64,000 nucleotides of DNA from Clostridium magnum DSM 2767 (GCF_001623875.1 NZ_LWAE01000011.1:54300-118299), one strand, 5' to 3'. Counted from the first letter of the stretch, positions 49,176 through 59,104 are shown. The notes: generated by a model from the letters alone, not told the origin. Numbers and translations are program-made.

Positions 49176-50429
49176 ATGGATAATAAATTTTATAAGGTTA
49201 CAGAAAATTTGAACTTTTATATGAATACAACGCCCAAGGAACTTGTGCAGAAATATGGAAGTCCGCTTTATGTATATAATGAAGGCATCCTAAGAGAAAA
49301 ATGCAGGGAAATGAGAAATCTTTTAAAGTATGACAAATTTTCTGTTAGTTTTTCCACAAAAGCAAATAGCAATTTTCATATATTAAAAATTGTAAGGGAA
49401 GAAGGTCTTAATGTGGATGCTATGTCTCCTGGGGAAATATATGTTCAGCTTGAGGCTGGATTTAAACCAGAGCAAATTTTCTTTATTCCTAACAATGTAT
49501 CTGCTGAAGAATTTAAATATGCTATAGAAAGAGGAGTTACTATAAGTGTAGATTCCCTTTCTCAATTAGAGCTTTTGGGAAAAATAAATGAAGGTGGCTC
49601 AGTAGCAGTTAGGTTTAATCCAGGTATGGGGATAGGTCATAGTGAAAAAGTAGTTACGGCAGGGAAAAAGACTAAATTTGGTGTGGATCCACAATATATT
49701 AATGAGGTTAAAGAGATTGTTAATAAGTATAAATTAAAACTTATAGGTATAAATCAACATATAGGCTCTCTCTTTATGGAAGGAAGTACTTATTTAGAAA
49801 GTGTGAAAGCCTTACTGTCTATTGCTGAAAACTTTCAAGGTCTTGAGTTTATTGACATGGGAGGCGGCTTTGGTGTTCCATACAGAAAGCAGAAGGATCA
49901 GCAGAGATTAGATTTAAAAGCCTTAGGAAAGGAACTTGACTCTGTAATATATAATTGGACTAAAAAGCATGGAAAAGAGATTGAATTTAAAATAGAACCA
50001 GGAAGATATATTCCAGCAGAATGTTGTGTACTCTTAGGAACAGTTCATGCTGTGAAAATGAATTATGGTAGAAAATATGTGGGGACAGATTTAGGCTTTA
50101 ATGTTCTTGCAAGACCTATTATATACAATTCACATCATGATATTGAAGTATATAAAAAGAATAATAATTTAGTTGGTGAAAGCGAAGAAGTTACTATAGT
50201 GGGGAATATATGTGAAAGTGGAGATATATTATCTGAAAATATAGTTTTACCACCAATACAAGAAGGCGATATTATAGGGGTATTAGATGCAGGAGCTTAT
50301 GGTTATGTAATGAGTTCGAATTATAACAATAGACTTAGACCTGCTGAGGTTCTTATAAAAGAAAATGGAGAAATAAAGGTTATTAGAAGGAGAGATAATT
50401 TAGAAGATCTCATGAGAAATTATTTTTAG
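49176..50429 (+). CDS. lysA: Diaminopimelate decarboxylase
   Basis: A 417-residue fold-type III PLP decarboxylase that converts meso-diaminopimelate to lysine. The PLP lysine is in FSVSFSTKANSNFHIL, the glycine loop is EFIDMGGGFGVPY, and the C-terminal active-site segments are GNICESGDIL and GVLDAGAYGYVMSSNYNNR, all as in LysA. AAAGGAGC lies about 9 nt before the ATG at 49176; an in-frame ATG at 49116 falls in the promoter region. It is divergent from a MocR-type regulator. A related decarboxylase specificity cannot be fully excluded. Confidence 0.88.
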   Translation: MDNKFYKVTENLNFYMNTTPKELVQKYGSPLYVYNEGILREKCREMRNLLKYDKFSVSFSTKANSNFHILKIVREEGLNVDAMSPGEIYVQLEAGFKPEQIFFIPNNVSAEEFKYAIERGVTISVDSLSQLELLGKINEGGSVAVRFNPGMGIGHSEKVVTAGKKTKFGVDPQYINEVKEIVNKYKLKLIGINQHIGSLFMEGSTYLESVKALLSIAENFQGLEFIDMGGGFGVPYRKQKDQQRLDLKALGKELDSVIYNWTKKHGKEIEFKIEPGRYIPAECCVLLGTVHAVKMNYGRKYVGTDLGFNVLARPIIYNSHHDIEVYKKNNNLVGESEEVTIVGNICESGDILSENIVLPPIQEGDIIGVLDAGAYGYVMSSNYNNRLRPAEVLIKENGEIKVIRRRDNLEDLMRNYF

Positions 50430-50690
50430 AAATTATACCAGCTTCAATAGCCATATTTTATGAAAAGGTAACTAAGAAAGAGATACTAGGAACTTTTATC
50501 AGCATACATTTTATATATATGGTATAATTTGTTATAAAGTATGTTTTTGTTAAAAATTTAAGGCTGAGTTTATAAATAGTAATTTGTAGAGAAGGTGAAG
50601 TCATGAAGATATTTTTACGTATGCATCCAAAGAATCGTTTATCCTCTGTGCAACCATAAAATTAATATTGTACAGAGGAGTGTATATTAA

Positions 50691-51506
50691 ATGAATAGAT
50701 TAAATAAACCAGTTATTACGAGAGAAACAATCAAAGCAATGGAGGATATGTCATTTTTTACCCATGCTAAGATTTTTGACGATTTGCTAATTGTTGCACA
50801 AAAACAAACCAATTGTTTTGTATTAAAGACAAGTGATGGGTTGATAGTAATAGACGCTATTTGGCCAGCAAAAAAAGCTTTTGAGGCAATAGTAGATGCG
50901 ATTAAAGATGTAGGGTGGAATCCTGATACAATAAAAAAACTGGTTTTGACACATGGACATGTTGATCATACAGGATGTGGAAGATGGTTTGTTGAAAAAT
51001 ATCATGTTGATACATATCTTTCTAAAGTAGATGATATTTTTTGGAGAGAACATCCAACAAAACCTGATAGACCGGAAACGTGGAAAGATTATAAAATTGA
51101 TGCGTATATTCAGGATGGTGATACCATAACATTAGGTGATAAAACAATATATGTTTATGGAACTCCTGGTCATACTCCGGGAGGATTAAGTTACATATTT
51201 CCTGTAAAAGAAGATGGAGAAATACATATGGCAGCATTATGGGGAGGTACGACACCACCATGGACAAAGAATGAAGTGAAGCAATATCTCAAGTCATTGG
51301 ATTACTTTATCAGTGAAGCAATGTGTAAAAAAGTAGATGTAGCTTTAAGCAATCATACAGCTGTGGATAATGGCTTGGAACGTATTATGTATTCAAAAAC
51401 AAGAATGGACTATATGCCCAATATTTATATTATCGGGCAGGATGGATTTCAAAATTATTGTCAGGTATTTCGTACATTGAGTTATGAAATGCTGGAAAAA
51501 TTATGA
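50691..51506 (+). CDS. Metallo-beta-lactamase-fold hydrolase
   Basis: A 271-residue MBL-fold enzyme with the metal motif LTHGHVDHTGCG, an Asp/His pair in YGTPGHTPGGLSYIF and a late His in ALSNHTAVDNG. The layout resembles class B3/glyoxalase-type hydrolases, but there is no signal peptide, so a role as a secreted beta-lactamase is unlikely. AGAGGAG lies 10 nt upstream. It is a single gene ending at the terminator 51666. The substrate is unknown. Confidence 0.82.
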   Translation: MNRLNKPVITRETIKAMEDMSFFTHAKIFDDLLIVAQKQTNCFVLKTSDGLIVIDAIWPAKKAFEAIVDAIKDVGWNPDTIKKLVLTHGHVDHTGCGRWFVEKYHVDTYLSKVDDIFWREHPTKPDRPETWKDYKIDAYIQDGDTITLGDKTIYVYGTPGHTPGGLSYIFPVKEDGEIHMAALWGGTTPPWTKNEVKQYLKSLDYFISEAMCKKVDVALSNHTAVDNGLERIMYSKTRMDYMPNIYIIGQDGFQNYCQVFRTLSYEMLEKL

Positions 51507-51665
51507 GCATAGCGTGAAGAAAATTTTATGGAAAATATATGAATGAAAAAATTACCAGTATATAAAAAGCACAAAAAGGTCAATCTGCTTATGGTTCTTT
51601 TTACTTCATAATTCTTAAAAATTATCGTAAAGAGTTTTTATGTAGAATTGAATTATTATATATAT

Positions 51666-51703
51666 AAAGGCACTATCATTATTATTTTAATGGTAGTGCT
51701 TTA
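51666..51703 (+). terminator. Terminator after the MBL-fold gene
   Basis: AAAGGCACTATCATT pairs with AATGGTAGTGCTTT (with a G-U pair), followed by ATTTTG. Confidence 0.7.
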
Positions 51704-51886
51704 TTTTGAGTATTTTTTAATAGTTTCATATGAAAATAGTTTCACATTATGCAAAACGAACATTAAGTTAATAATTTGAGTATATATTTTGGAAATAAAC
51801 AATAAAACTTAAATAAATAGAAAAATAATAATAATTTTTATCAAAAAAAGAGGAATAATAAAAAAAGTAGCGAATAATAAAAATGT

Positions 51887-51922
51887 GAAAATATTTTCTT
51901 AAAATAATATGAAAATATTTTC
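51887..51922. promoter_or_regulatory. Twin LacI-type operators
   Basis: The same perfect 12-bp palindrome GAAAATATTTTC occurs at 51887-51898 and 51911-51922, 24 bp apart, directly upstream of the LacI-family gene. They are likely binding sites for that regulator. The second overlaps the leader just before the ribosome site, a good position for repression. Confidence 0.55.
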
Positions 51923-51938
51923 TCAAAGGAGGAGTAAA

Positions 51939-52940
51939 ATGGCAAGTATAAAAGAAGTTGCAAAATTAGCAAATACATCCATAACAACAGTATCAAGAGT
52001 TATAAATAATACTGGATACGTAAAGGAGGAAACAAAAGAAAGGATATTAGATGCCATAAAAGAGTTGGATTATAAACCACTTGAAAGGACTGACATCAGA
52101 AAAGAGACAAAAGCAATTGGTCTAATTGTCCCTAATATAGAAAATCCTTTCTTTGGCAAAATGGCCAGGCATATTAGCAAGGTTGCCAACTCATATAACT
52201 ATAATTTACTTCTTTTTGATTTAGAAGGAATTGAAAATCACAAAGATGATTTTCTTATTGACTTAATAGAAAATAGAGTTGACGGTATTATCTATGTTTC
52301 TTCTCAGAGAAGTGTAGAAGCAATGAATGCAGCAAAGAAAAGAAATATTCCCTTTGTAATTCTTGATAGAGAAATACAGAAGGAAGAAGTGAATACAGTT
52401 ATAGTTAATAATAACTATGGAGCATTTATTGCTGCAGAGCATCTTATAAAATTAGGTCATAGAAACATTGCATTTATTGGTGGTGCTGAGGATATGGAGA
52501 TATCAACAAGGAGAAAAGAGGGATATTTAGAAGCTCTAGCTGAAAATGGAATGGCGGCTAACAAGGATTATATATGCTACGGAAATTATAAAATGCAAAG
52601 CGGTTATGACTGTATGAAAAAAATGTATTCAAAGCATAAGGAAATAACAGGAGTAATTGCAGCAAATGACCTTATGGCAATTGGAGCGTTAAATTATTTG
52701 ATTAGAGAAGGAATAAATGTTCCTAAGGATGTTTCTATAGTTGGATTTGATAACATTGAAATTTCTGAAAGCATAACACCATCCTTAACTACTATTGAAT
52801 ACCCTATGGAAAGGATAAGTGAGATAATTATTGATCTTATACTAAGGCAAATAAAGGATAAGGATAAAAATGTTGAGGTTATATCCTTATATCCTAAATT
52901 AATTGTAAGAGAAAGCTGCAGCTTAGCAATAGAAAAATAA
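51939..52940 (+). CDS. LacI-family repressor of the purine uptake operon
   Basis: A 333-residue LacI/PurR-family regulator. The headpiece is MASIKEVAKLANTSITTVSRVINNTGYVKEETKERI (positions 1-36), followed by a periplasmic-binding-like ligand domain (AIGLIVPNIENPFFGKMARH, ITGVIAANDLMAIGALNYL, VSIVGFDNIEISESITPSLTTI). AAAGGAGGAG precedes the ATG at 51939; an upstream ATG at 51909 overlaps the operator. The gene is followed 14 bp later by the transporter genes, so it likely represses its own operon until a purine or nucleoside ligand is present. Confidence 0.9.
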   Translation: MASIKEVAKLANTSITTVSRVINNTGYVKEETKERILDAIKELDYKPLERTDIRKETKAIGLIVPNIENPFFGKMARHISKVANSYNYNLLLFDLEGIENHKDDFLIDLIENRVDGIIYVSSQRSVEAMNAAKKRNIPFVILDREIQKEEVNTVIVNNNYGAFIAAEHLIKLGHRNIAFIGGAEDMEISTRRKEGYLEALAENGMAANKDYICYGNYKMQSGYDCMKKMYSKHKEITGVIAANDLMAIGALNYLIREGINVPKDVSIVGFDNIEISESITPSLTTIEYPMERISEIIIDLILRQIKDKDKNVEVISLYPKLIVRESCSLAIEK

Positions 52941-52954
52941 AAGGAGAAGATATC

Positions 52955-53785
52955 ATGAGAAAAAAAGGAATTTATTTTTTATTACTGCCAGGGATTGTTC
53001 TTATAATATTTTCCTTGATTTTACCGCTATTTTCAACAATTTTTAAAACCTTTGATAGTGGTAGTGGTTTTTCTGTATCAAGGTATGTTACATTCTTTAA
53101 AGATCCCTATTCAATGAGTGTTTATTATAGAACACTAAAACTTTCTTTGATTGCAACTATATTTTCTGTATTATTAGGCTTCCCAACTTCATATTACATA
53201 TCTAGAGCAAAGAAAAATGTTAAGGGATTATTTATAATATTTGCAGTTTTCCCCCTTCTAACCAGTGCAGTTGTAAGAAGTTTCAGCTGGATGGTTATAT
53301 TAGGAAAGAAGGGAATTATAAATAGCTTTCTTATTAATATTGGATTAATAAATAAACCTCTTGAATTACTTTATAATGAAATATCAATTGTAGTTGGCTT
53401 TGTCTATTTGTTTTTACCTTTAATGATAATGTCACTGATTGGTGTTATGGATAATATTGATTCAAGTCTAATTGAAGCTGCAGAAAGTCTTGGAGCATCA
53501 AGATTTGAAGCCTTTATAAAGGTTATTTTTCCATTAAGTGTTCCAGGAATTATAGTTGGCTCAATACTTGTTTTTACAGGGAGCTTCACAGCCTATACAA
53601 CACCACAGCTTTTAGGCGGTAATAAGTCAAGGGTACTTGCTACTTTGATATATCAAAAAGCAATGGCTCTGTCCGATTGGAATTCAGCATCAGTTATTGC
53701 CACAATAATGATAATTACAACTATTATAATAAGTACAGTTATAAACAAGTTAGCATCTAAGATCCAAGGAAGAGGTGAGGCGTAA
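52955..53785 (+). CDS. ABC transporter permease, PotB-like
   Basis: A 276-residue inner membrane permease with six helices. It carries the EAA loop (LIEAAESLGASRFEAFIKVIFPLSVPGI) that contacts the ATPase. It belongs to the spermidine/putrescine-type (PotB) branch, but that branch also carries thiamine-like and nucleobase-related substrates. AAAAGGAG lies 8 nt upstream. Its stop overlaps the start of the next permease by one base, so the two are translationally coupled. Confidence 0.88.
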   Translation: MRKKGIYFLLLPGIVLIIFSLILPLFSTIFKTFDSGSGFSVSRYVTFFKDPYSMSVYYRTLKLSLIATIFSVLLGFPTSYYISRAKKNVKGLFIIFAVFPLLTSAVVRSFSWMVILGKKGIINSFLINIGLINKPLELLYNEISIVVGFVYLFLPLMIMSLIGVMDNIDSSLIEAAESLGASRFEAFIKVIFPLSVPGIIVGSILVFTGSFTAYTTPQLLGGNKSRVLATLIYQKAMALSDWNSASVIATIMIITTIIISTVINKLASKIQGRGEA

Positions 53786-54570
53786 TGAAAAGAAAAAATG
53801 GCTTTTTAACCTTAATTACAACTTTAGTTTATATTTTTCTTTTAGCTCCTTTAGTAATTATTAGTGTCACAGCCTTTGGAACTAATGAATATTTAAAGTT
53901 TCCACCAGATGGATTTTCTTTAAGATGGGTAGAGAACATTTTTAAGGTTGAAATGTTTATGAAGACTTTCAAAATAAGTATGGAAGTTGCGGTTATTGGA
54001 ACCTTTTTAGCACTTTTAATTGGTATTCCAGCAGCTTATGTGTTAAGTAGATATAATTTCAAAGGAAAAGGAGTATTACAGAACCTATTTTTATCACCGG
54101 TTATTGTTCCAGGAATAGTTTTAGGTTTTTCACTACTTGAATTTCTAATAGTTGTAAACAAGCTTCCTTTATATCCTAGCTTACTTTTAGGACATACTGT
54201 TACGATTCTCCCTTATATAATAAGAGTTGTTTCATCCAGTCTTGAGAGCTTTGATTATTCAATTGAAGAAGCAGCAATTAGTCTTGGAGCAAGCAGACTT
54301 AGAACCTTTTTCATTGTTGTTATGCCGAATGTGACCTCAGGTATAATAGCTGCCTTTATTCTTGCTTTTATTAACTCATTTAATAATGTTCCTATATCAG
54401 TATTTTTAACTGGGCCTGGAATAAGCACACTGCCAATACAAATGATGAGTTATGTTGAATATTATTTCGACCCTACTGTAGCGGCACTTTCAGTAATACT
54501 TATGGTAATGACTGCTGTTTTAATGTTTGTAGTAGAAAAGACGCTGGGCTTAAGCTTCTTTGCCAAGTAA
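53785..54570 (+). CDS. ABC transporter permease, PotC-like
   Basis: A 261-residue second permease with six helices and the EAA loop SIEEAAISLGASRLRTFFIVVMPNVTSGI. It forms the membrane channel with the upstream permease. Its ATG overlaps the previous stop (TAATG). It has a GAGG-type ribosome site inside the upstream gene. Confidence 0.88.
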   Translation: MKRKNGFLTLITTLVYIFLLAPLVIISVTAFGTNEYLKFPPDGFSLRWVENIFKVEMFMKTFKISMEVAVIGTFLALLIGIPAAYVLSRYNFKGKGVLQNLFLSPVIVPGIVLGFSLLEFLIVVNKLPLYPSLLLGHTVTILPYIIRVVSSSLESFDYSIEEAAISLGASRLRTFFIVVMPNVTSGIIAAFILAFINSFNNVPISVFLTGPGISTLPIQMMSYVEYYFDPTVAALSVILMVMTAVLMFVVEKTLGLSFFAK

Positions 54571-54587
54571 TTTTAGGAGGATGAAAA

Positions 54588-55646
54588 ATGAGTTTGTTAA
54601 GTTTAAATAATATAAAAGTAGCATACGATTCAAATGTAATATTAAAAGATTTAAATTTGTCCGTTGAAAAGGGAGAACTGGTATCATTATTAGGCCCAAG
54701 TGGATGTGGAAAAACAACAACTTTAAGAACTATAGCTGGATTTAATGATATTAAAGAAGGAAGTTTCATATTTAATGGCAAGGATTATACAAAGGTTCCA
54801 GTACATAAGAGAAATTTTGGTTTTGTTTTTCAAAGCTATGCATTATTTCCTCATTTAAGCGTATTTGATAATGTAGCTTTTGGGCTTAAGCTTAGAAAAA
54901 TTAATAAGGATGAACTAACAAAAAGGGTTAACGAAATCATAGATGTAGTTGGACTTAAAGAACTTGTAAACAGACTACCGAGAGAGCTTTCTGGTGGTCA
55001 AAGGCAAAGAGTTGCACTGGCAAGATCCCTTGTTATAAATCCGGATTTATTATTATTTGATGAACCTTTAAGTAATTTAGATGCAAAACTTAGAGTTAAT
55101 ATGAGAGTTGAGATAAGAAGAATTCAACAAAAACTTGGAATTACCAGTATATATGTAACCCATGATCAAGAAGAGTGTTTCTCTATTTCAGATAAAGTAG
55201 CTGTAATGAATGGCGGGGTCATAGAACAACTTGATTCTCCACAGAACATATATAAAAATCCTTCAACAGAATTTGTTGCAAGGTTTGTTGGATATGAGAA
55301 CTTTATCGAGCTTGATATAAAAGGACAAGAAGCAGATAAAAAATTGTTTGAATCTAAATCAGGAAATAGCTTTGAAGTAGAAAATGACAGTGTAGAAAAG
55401 GACATAAAGAACTATAAGGGAGCTATAAGACCTGAGGATATAGAAATAATCATGGAAGGAGATGAAAGAAAAAATAATATTCTATCAGGAATAGTTAAAA
55501 TAAGTACTTTCCTAGGTAAAGAGTATCAGTATATGGTTGAGACAGAAGAAGGAACACTGCTTGTAAATCACAATACTAACAAGCGTTACGAAAATGGAGA
55601 AAAAATTAAAATGTATTTTCCAAAGGAAAGAATAGTATTAGTTTAA
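54588..55646 (+). CDS. ABC transporter ATPase, PotA-like
   Basis: A 352-residue ATPase that powers the transporter. Walker A is LLGPSGCGKTTTLRTIAG, the signature is LSGGQRQRVALARSL, Walker B is LLLFDEPLSNLDAKLR, and the H-loop is IYVTHDQEECFSISD. The C-terminal 110 residues form a TOBE/MOP-type regulatory domain. AGGAGG lies 7 nt upstream. Confidence 0.93.
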   Translation: MSLLSLNNIKVAYDSNVILKDLNLSVEKGELVSLLGPSGCGKTTTLRTIAGFNDIKEGSFIFNGKDYTKVPVHKRNFGFVFQSYALFPHLSVFDNVAFGLKLRKINKDELTKRVNEIIDVVGLKELVNRLPRELSGGQRQRVALARSLVINPDLLLFDEPLSNLDAKLRVNMRVEIRRIQQKLGITSIYVTHDQEECFSISDKVAVMNGGVIEQLDSPQNIYKNPSTEFVARFVGYENFIELDIKGQEADKKLFESKSGNSFEVENDSVEKDIKNYKGAIRPEDIEIIMEGDERKNNILSGIVKISTFLGKEYQYMVETEEGTLLVNHNTNKRYENGEKIKMYFPKERIVLV

Positions 55647-55661
55647 ATTGGAGGGATTATT

Positions 55662-56726
55662 ATGAAAAAATTAAGCTATCTTTTAGCGAGTATTTTAACT
55701 TTATCTTTTACATTAACAGGCTGTGGAAGCAGCAAGGAAGCAGAAGGAAATGCTACAAGCAAAGAACCTACCAAGTTAGTTGTATCAACTTGGGGGTATA
55801 ATGAGGACAAGCTTAGAAAAAATGTTTTTGAGCCTTTTGAAAAAGCAAACAACTGTAAAATTGTACTTGAAGTTGGAAATAACGATGAAAGATTAAATAA
55901 GGCTAAATCCATGCCAGGATCAGTGGATGTAATATATCTTGCTGATTCATATACAGTACAAGGAATTGAACAGGGACTATTTGAAAAAATAAATAAAGAC
56001 AACATCCCTAACATAAAGAATATATATGACGTTGCTAAATCAGCAATGGGAGATGGATATGGTCCAGCATATACAATCAATAGAACAGGTATAGTTTATG
56101 ATACTAAGACCGTAACTACACCAATAACATCCTGGAGTGATCTTTGGAGAGCTGATTTAAAAGGAAAAATTTCTGTGGCTGAAGTAAATTCAACAGCAGG
56201 TCCAGCACTAATGGAAGTAGCTGCAAATAAGGCTGGAGTTAAATTAAGTGATAATGTGGACGGTGCATTTAAGGAAATATCTACTTTAAAGCCGAATATA
56301 GTTAAAACCTATAGTAAGTCATCAGACTTTGTTAATATGTTTTCACAGGGAGAAATAAATGTTGGTGTTGCACAGGACTTCGTATTTGCAAAAATAAAGG
56401 AAGCAGTACCAACTGCACAGTGGGCAGAGCTTAAAGAAGGCAACTATGCAAATCTTAATACTATAAATGTTGTTAAGGGTTCAAAAAACAAAGAGCTTGC
56501 TGAAAAGTTTATAAACTGGTGTTTAAGTGAAGAAGTTCAAAAGGCAGATGCGCTAGATAAAGTTGACTCACCTGTAAATGTAAATGTTACTTTAACAGCA
56601 GAACAAGCTAAGGGCTTAACTTATGGTAAGGATGTTATTAATAACTTAAAAGTTATTGACTGGAAGCAATATAATAAAGCTAAATCAGGCATAATTGACA
56701 AATGGAATGCTGAATTATCAAAGTAA
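55662..56726 (+). CDS. ABC transporter substrate-binding lipoprotein, PotD-like
   Basis: A 354-residue secreted lipoprotein. The signal peptide ends at a lipobox LTGC, so Cys21 would be lipidated and anchored to the outer membrane face. The mature part is a PotD/PotF-like binding fold (LVVSTWGYNEDKLRKNVFEPF, TSWSDLWRADLKGKISV). True PotD proteins bind polyamines. Operon context with adenine deaminase and a nucleoside phosphorylase suggests a purine-type ligand here. GGAGG lies 9 nt upstream. Confidence 0.88.
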   Translation: MKKLSYLLASILTLSFTLTGCGSSKEAEGNATSKEPTKLVVSTWGYNEDKLRKNVFEPFEKANNCKIVLEVGNNDERLNKAKSMPGSVDVIYLADSYTVQGIEQGLFEKINKDNIPNIKNIYDVAKSAMGDGYGPAYTINRTGIVYDTKTVTTPITSWSDLWRADLKGKISVAEVNSTAGPALMEVAANKAGVKLSDNVDGAFKEISTLKPNIVKTYSKSSDFVNMFSQGEINVGVAQDFVFAKIKEAVPTAQWAELKEGNYANLNTINVVKGSKNKELAEKFINWCLSEEVQKADALDKVDSPVNVNVTLTAEQAKGLTYGKDVINNLKVIDWKQYNKAKSGIIDKWNAELSK

Positions 56727-56738
56727 GATTTAGGAAAG

Positions 56739-57339
56739 ACGGCCGAAAGTTAACTTATTCTGCGGGGCATATTTATATTCTTCAGGCACGATAAATACTT
56801 TTGATAAGTCTAAAGTTCGTATTCTTGAAAAAGCTAAGAATCTTTGAGAACTCGCTATGCTCAAGCAATCAAATCTTCTAAGCTTTTTCAAGAATACAAA
56901 CTAAGACTTATAACAAAAGTATTTAAATGTGCCTTCAGAAAATAAATATGTCCCTCCGAATAAGTCAACTTTCTGGTGTAGTTCTCTATCGATCGTTAAC
57001 TTTAAAACCGAACCTATAAAGTATCTATTTACCATTATTAATTAGTCTAGCAAAGTTGATAAGTTTAATTCTAGAGTTAACGATTTATATATAGATAACA
57101 ACACCAGATACTTAACTTATACGCAGGTATATGTTGCCAAAACTGAAGGCACATATAAAAACTTTTTTATTATTCTTAGCGAAGCATTTTAGAAAATCTT
57201 AGAACTATTGATATGTCTGAGGTACGAGTTTATCAATGGTTCTTAGATTTTCAAAATGCTGAGCTTTAGAATAATTAAAAGTTTTTATTGTGCCGAAGTT
57301 TGGCAACATATTCCGGAGTATAAGTTAAGTATCGGCCGT
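56739..57339. repeat. 601-bp cloverleaf-like inverted-repeat element
   Basis: An 8-bp perfect closing stem (ACGGCCGA 56739-56746 with TCGGCCGT 57332-57339) encloses three hairpins that abut with almost no linker. Arm I (56746-56972) has a near-continuous stem of about 100 bp. The middle arm (56974-57106) has a 9-bp perfect core ATCGTTAAC/GTTAACGAT plus outer pairing TGGTGT/ACACCA. Arm II (57107-57333) has a stem of about 100 bp. Arms I and II resemble each other. The outer 25-30 bp form terminal inverted repeats (ACGGCCGAAAGTTAACTTAT against ACGGCCGATACTTAACTTAT). No coding frame is present. It splits the transporter genes from ade and would form a long double-stranded RNA if transcribed. Confidence 0.8.
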
Positions 57340-57381
57340 TCAACCCTGAATATCAATTAAAGTTAGAAAGAGTTGATAGCA

Positions 57382-59100
57382 ATGAAGGTGGATTTATTAG
57401 TTAAGGGTGGAATAGTTTATAATTCATATTTTAAAAAATTCTTTCGTGAAGATATTGCTGTAATAGGAGATAGATTCATATATGTGGGCTGCTCTGAAGA
57501 GTTGAATATTGACAGTGAAAAGGTTATAGAGGCTAAAGGAAGGTATATAATTCCTGGATTAATAGATATACATATGCATATTGAAAGTTCAATGGCTACA
57601 CCCATTGCATTTTCAAAGGAAATTATCAAAAATGGTGTAACTACAATAGTTTCAGAGCCCCATGAAATAGCTAATGTTTTTGGTATAGAAGGCGTTTTAG
57701 AGATGATAAAGTCAGGGGAAGATGCTGAAGTAGATATTTTCTATGGAATACCAAGCTCAGTTCCATCTACAGCCAGTGAGTATGAAACAACTGGTGGAGA
57801 AATTGGAATTGATGAAGTTAAGGAATTAATGAATAGTGAAAAAGTTATATGTCTTGGGGAAGTTATGAACTATTTTGATGTAATAAATAGTGAAGATAAA
57901 AAAATAAATAAGATTATTAAATATTTTAAAGAAAAACATCCACTGCTTCCAATCGAAGGACACTGCCCAAGAATTATAGGCTTAGAGCTTTCTAAATTGA
58001 TTTTCTCAGGAGTTACCTCGGACCATACCCAGCAGACAGTTGAAGGTATGGAGGATAGAATAAGAAATGGCATGTTTGTTCAGATACAGGAAAAATCAAT
58101 GGTTCAGCCAGTTATAGATTATTTAGTTAAAAATGACTTATATGAGCATTTTGCTTTTGTTACAGACGATTGTATGGCTGATGTATTAATTAATGAAGGT
58201 CATTTAAACAGGCATGTAAAAAAGGCAATGGATATGGGAATGAGCCCTGAAAATGCAATTTACTGCGCTACTTATACACCGGCAAGAAGAATGAATCTCT
58301 TAGACAGAGGAAGCATTGCGCCAGGTAAATTAGCAGACTTTATTATGTTAGAGGATTTGAATAGTTTTACAATTAATAAAGTATTTAAAAGCGGTAAACA
58401 AGTATACAGCAGTGATGATAAAGCTACTCAGGATAAAATACCAAGAACATTTCCAGAAAGCTTTTATAACTCAATTAAGCTAAATAAAATAGATAAAGAT
58501 ATGTTAAAGATTAAGGCTAAAATTCATAATGGAAGTGTTAAGTGCAGAGTTATAAAGATTCAGGATGGAAGTACCTTTACAGATGAAATAATTTCAGAAG
58601 TAGAGGTTAAGGATGGTTATCTTGATTGGGAAAATTCAGAGTATTGTCTTATAGCTGTAATTGAAAGATATGGGAAAAACCAAAATATAGCTTTTGGGTT
58701 GGCAACAGGAGATACCATTAGAAAAGGTGCCGTAGCAGCATCCTATGCTCATGACCATCACAACATTATTGTAGTTGGTAAAAATCCTTCAGATATAGTA
58801 TGTGTGGTAAATTCAATAATAGACAGTCAGGGCGGCTATTGTGCTGCTTTAGATGGTAAAGTACTGGCTAAAATAGATCTGCCAATAGGTGGAATACTTT
58901 CGGATAAAAATATGCAATGGATAGGAAAAGAGTTAAAAGAGGTTACAGAGGCTATGAGATATTTAGGATATAAACATTACAATCCTATTATGTCGTTAAG
59001 TACCAACAGCCTGCCAGTAAGTCCCCTTTTAAAGATAACAGATAAAGGATTAATCAAATTAAATGAAAATAGAATTGTAGATATATTTGTGGAGGAATAA
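57382..59100 (+). CDS. ade: Adenine deaminase
   Basis: A 572-residue amidohydrolase that converts adenine to hypoxanthine and ammonia. The metal site GLIDIHMHIESSM is the signature of bacterial adenine deaminase, followed by the further conserved segments TTIVSEPHEIANVFG, IEGHCPRIIG and FVTDDCMADVL. The C-terminal domain contains AASYAHDHHNIIVVG, also characteristic. The full length matches the family. The ATG at 57382 follows AAAGAG by 9 nt; a TTG at 57373 is closer to that site. It follows the transporter genes across the 601-bp element and overlaps the next gene's ribosome site. Confidence 0.93.
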   Translation: MKVDLLVKGGIVYNSYFKKFFREDIAVIGDRFIYVGCSEELNIDSEKVIEAKGRYIIPGLIDIHMHIESSMATPIAFSKEIIKNGVTTIVSEPHEIANVFGIEGVLEMIKSGEDAEVDIFYGIPSSVPSTASEYETTGGEIGIDEVKELMNSEKVICLGEVMNYFDVINSEDKKINKIIKYFKEKHPLLPIEGHCPRIIGLELSKLIFSGVTSDHTQQTVEGMEDRIRNGMFVQIQEKSMVQPVIDYLVKNDLYEHFAFVTDDCMADVLINEGHLNRHVKKAMDMGMSPENAIYCATYTPARRMNLLDRGSIAPGKLADFIMLEDLNSFTINKVFKSGKQVYSSDDKATQDKIPRTFPESFYNSIKLNKIDKDMLKIKAKIHNGSVKCRVIKIQDGSTFTDEIISEVEVKDGYLDWENSEYCLIAVIERYGKNQNIAFGLATGDTIRKGAVAASYAHDHHNIIVVGKNPSDIVCVVNSIIDSQGGYCAALDGKVLAKIDLPIGGILSDKNMQWIGKELKEVTEAMRYLGYKHYNPIMSLSTNSLPVSPLLKITDKGLIKLNENRIVDIFVEE

Positions 59101-59104
59101 AGAT

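Larger units (their letters stand above)
51507..51938. other. Intergenic region upstream of the purine operon
   Basis: This 430-bp gap holds the MBL gene terminator (51666-51703), about 180 bp of very AT-rich sequence and the LacI-type palindromes at 51887-51922. A related box TGAAAATAGTTTCA lies near 51730-51744. I see no small gene. Confidence 0.6.

Noticed and set aside
50603..50659. An 18-codon frame between lysA and the MBL-fold gene
   Set aside because: It is too short to support, the product has no recognisable features, and the nearby GAAGGTGAAG is the only hint of a ribosome site.
56727..57381. The whole region as a simple terminator of the transporter genes
   Set aside because: The structure is far larger than any terminator, has three arms and a closing stem, and lacks a T tract at its end.
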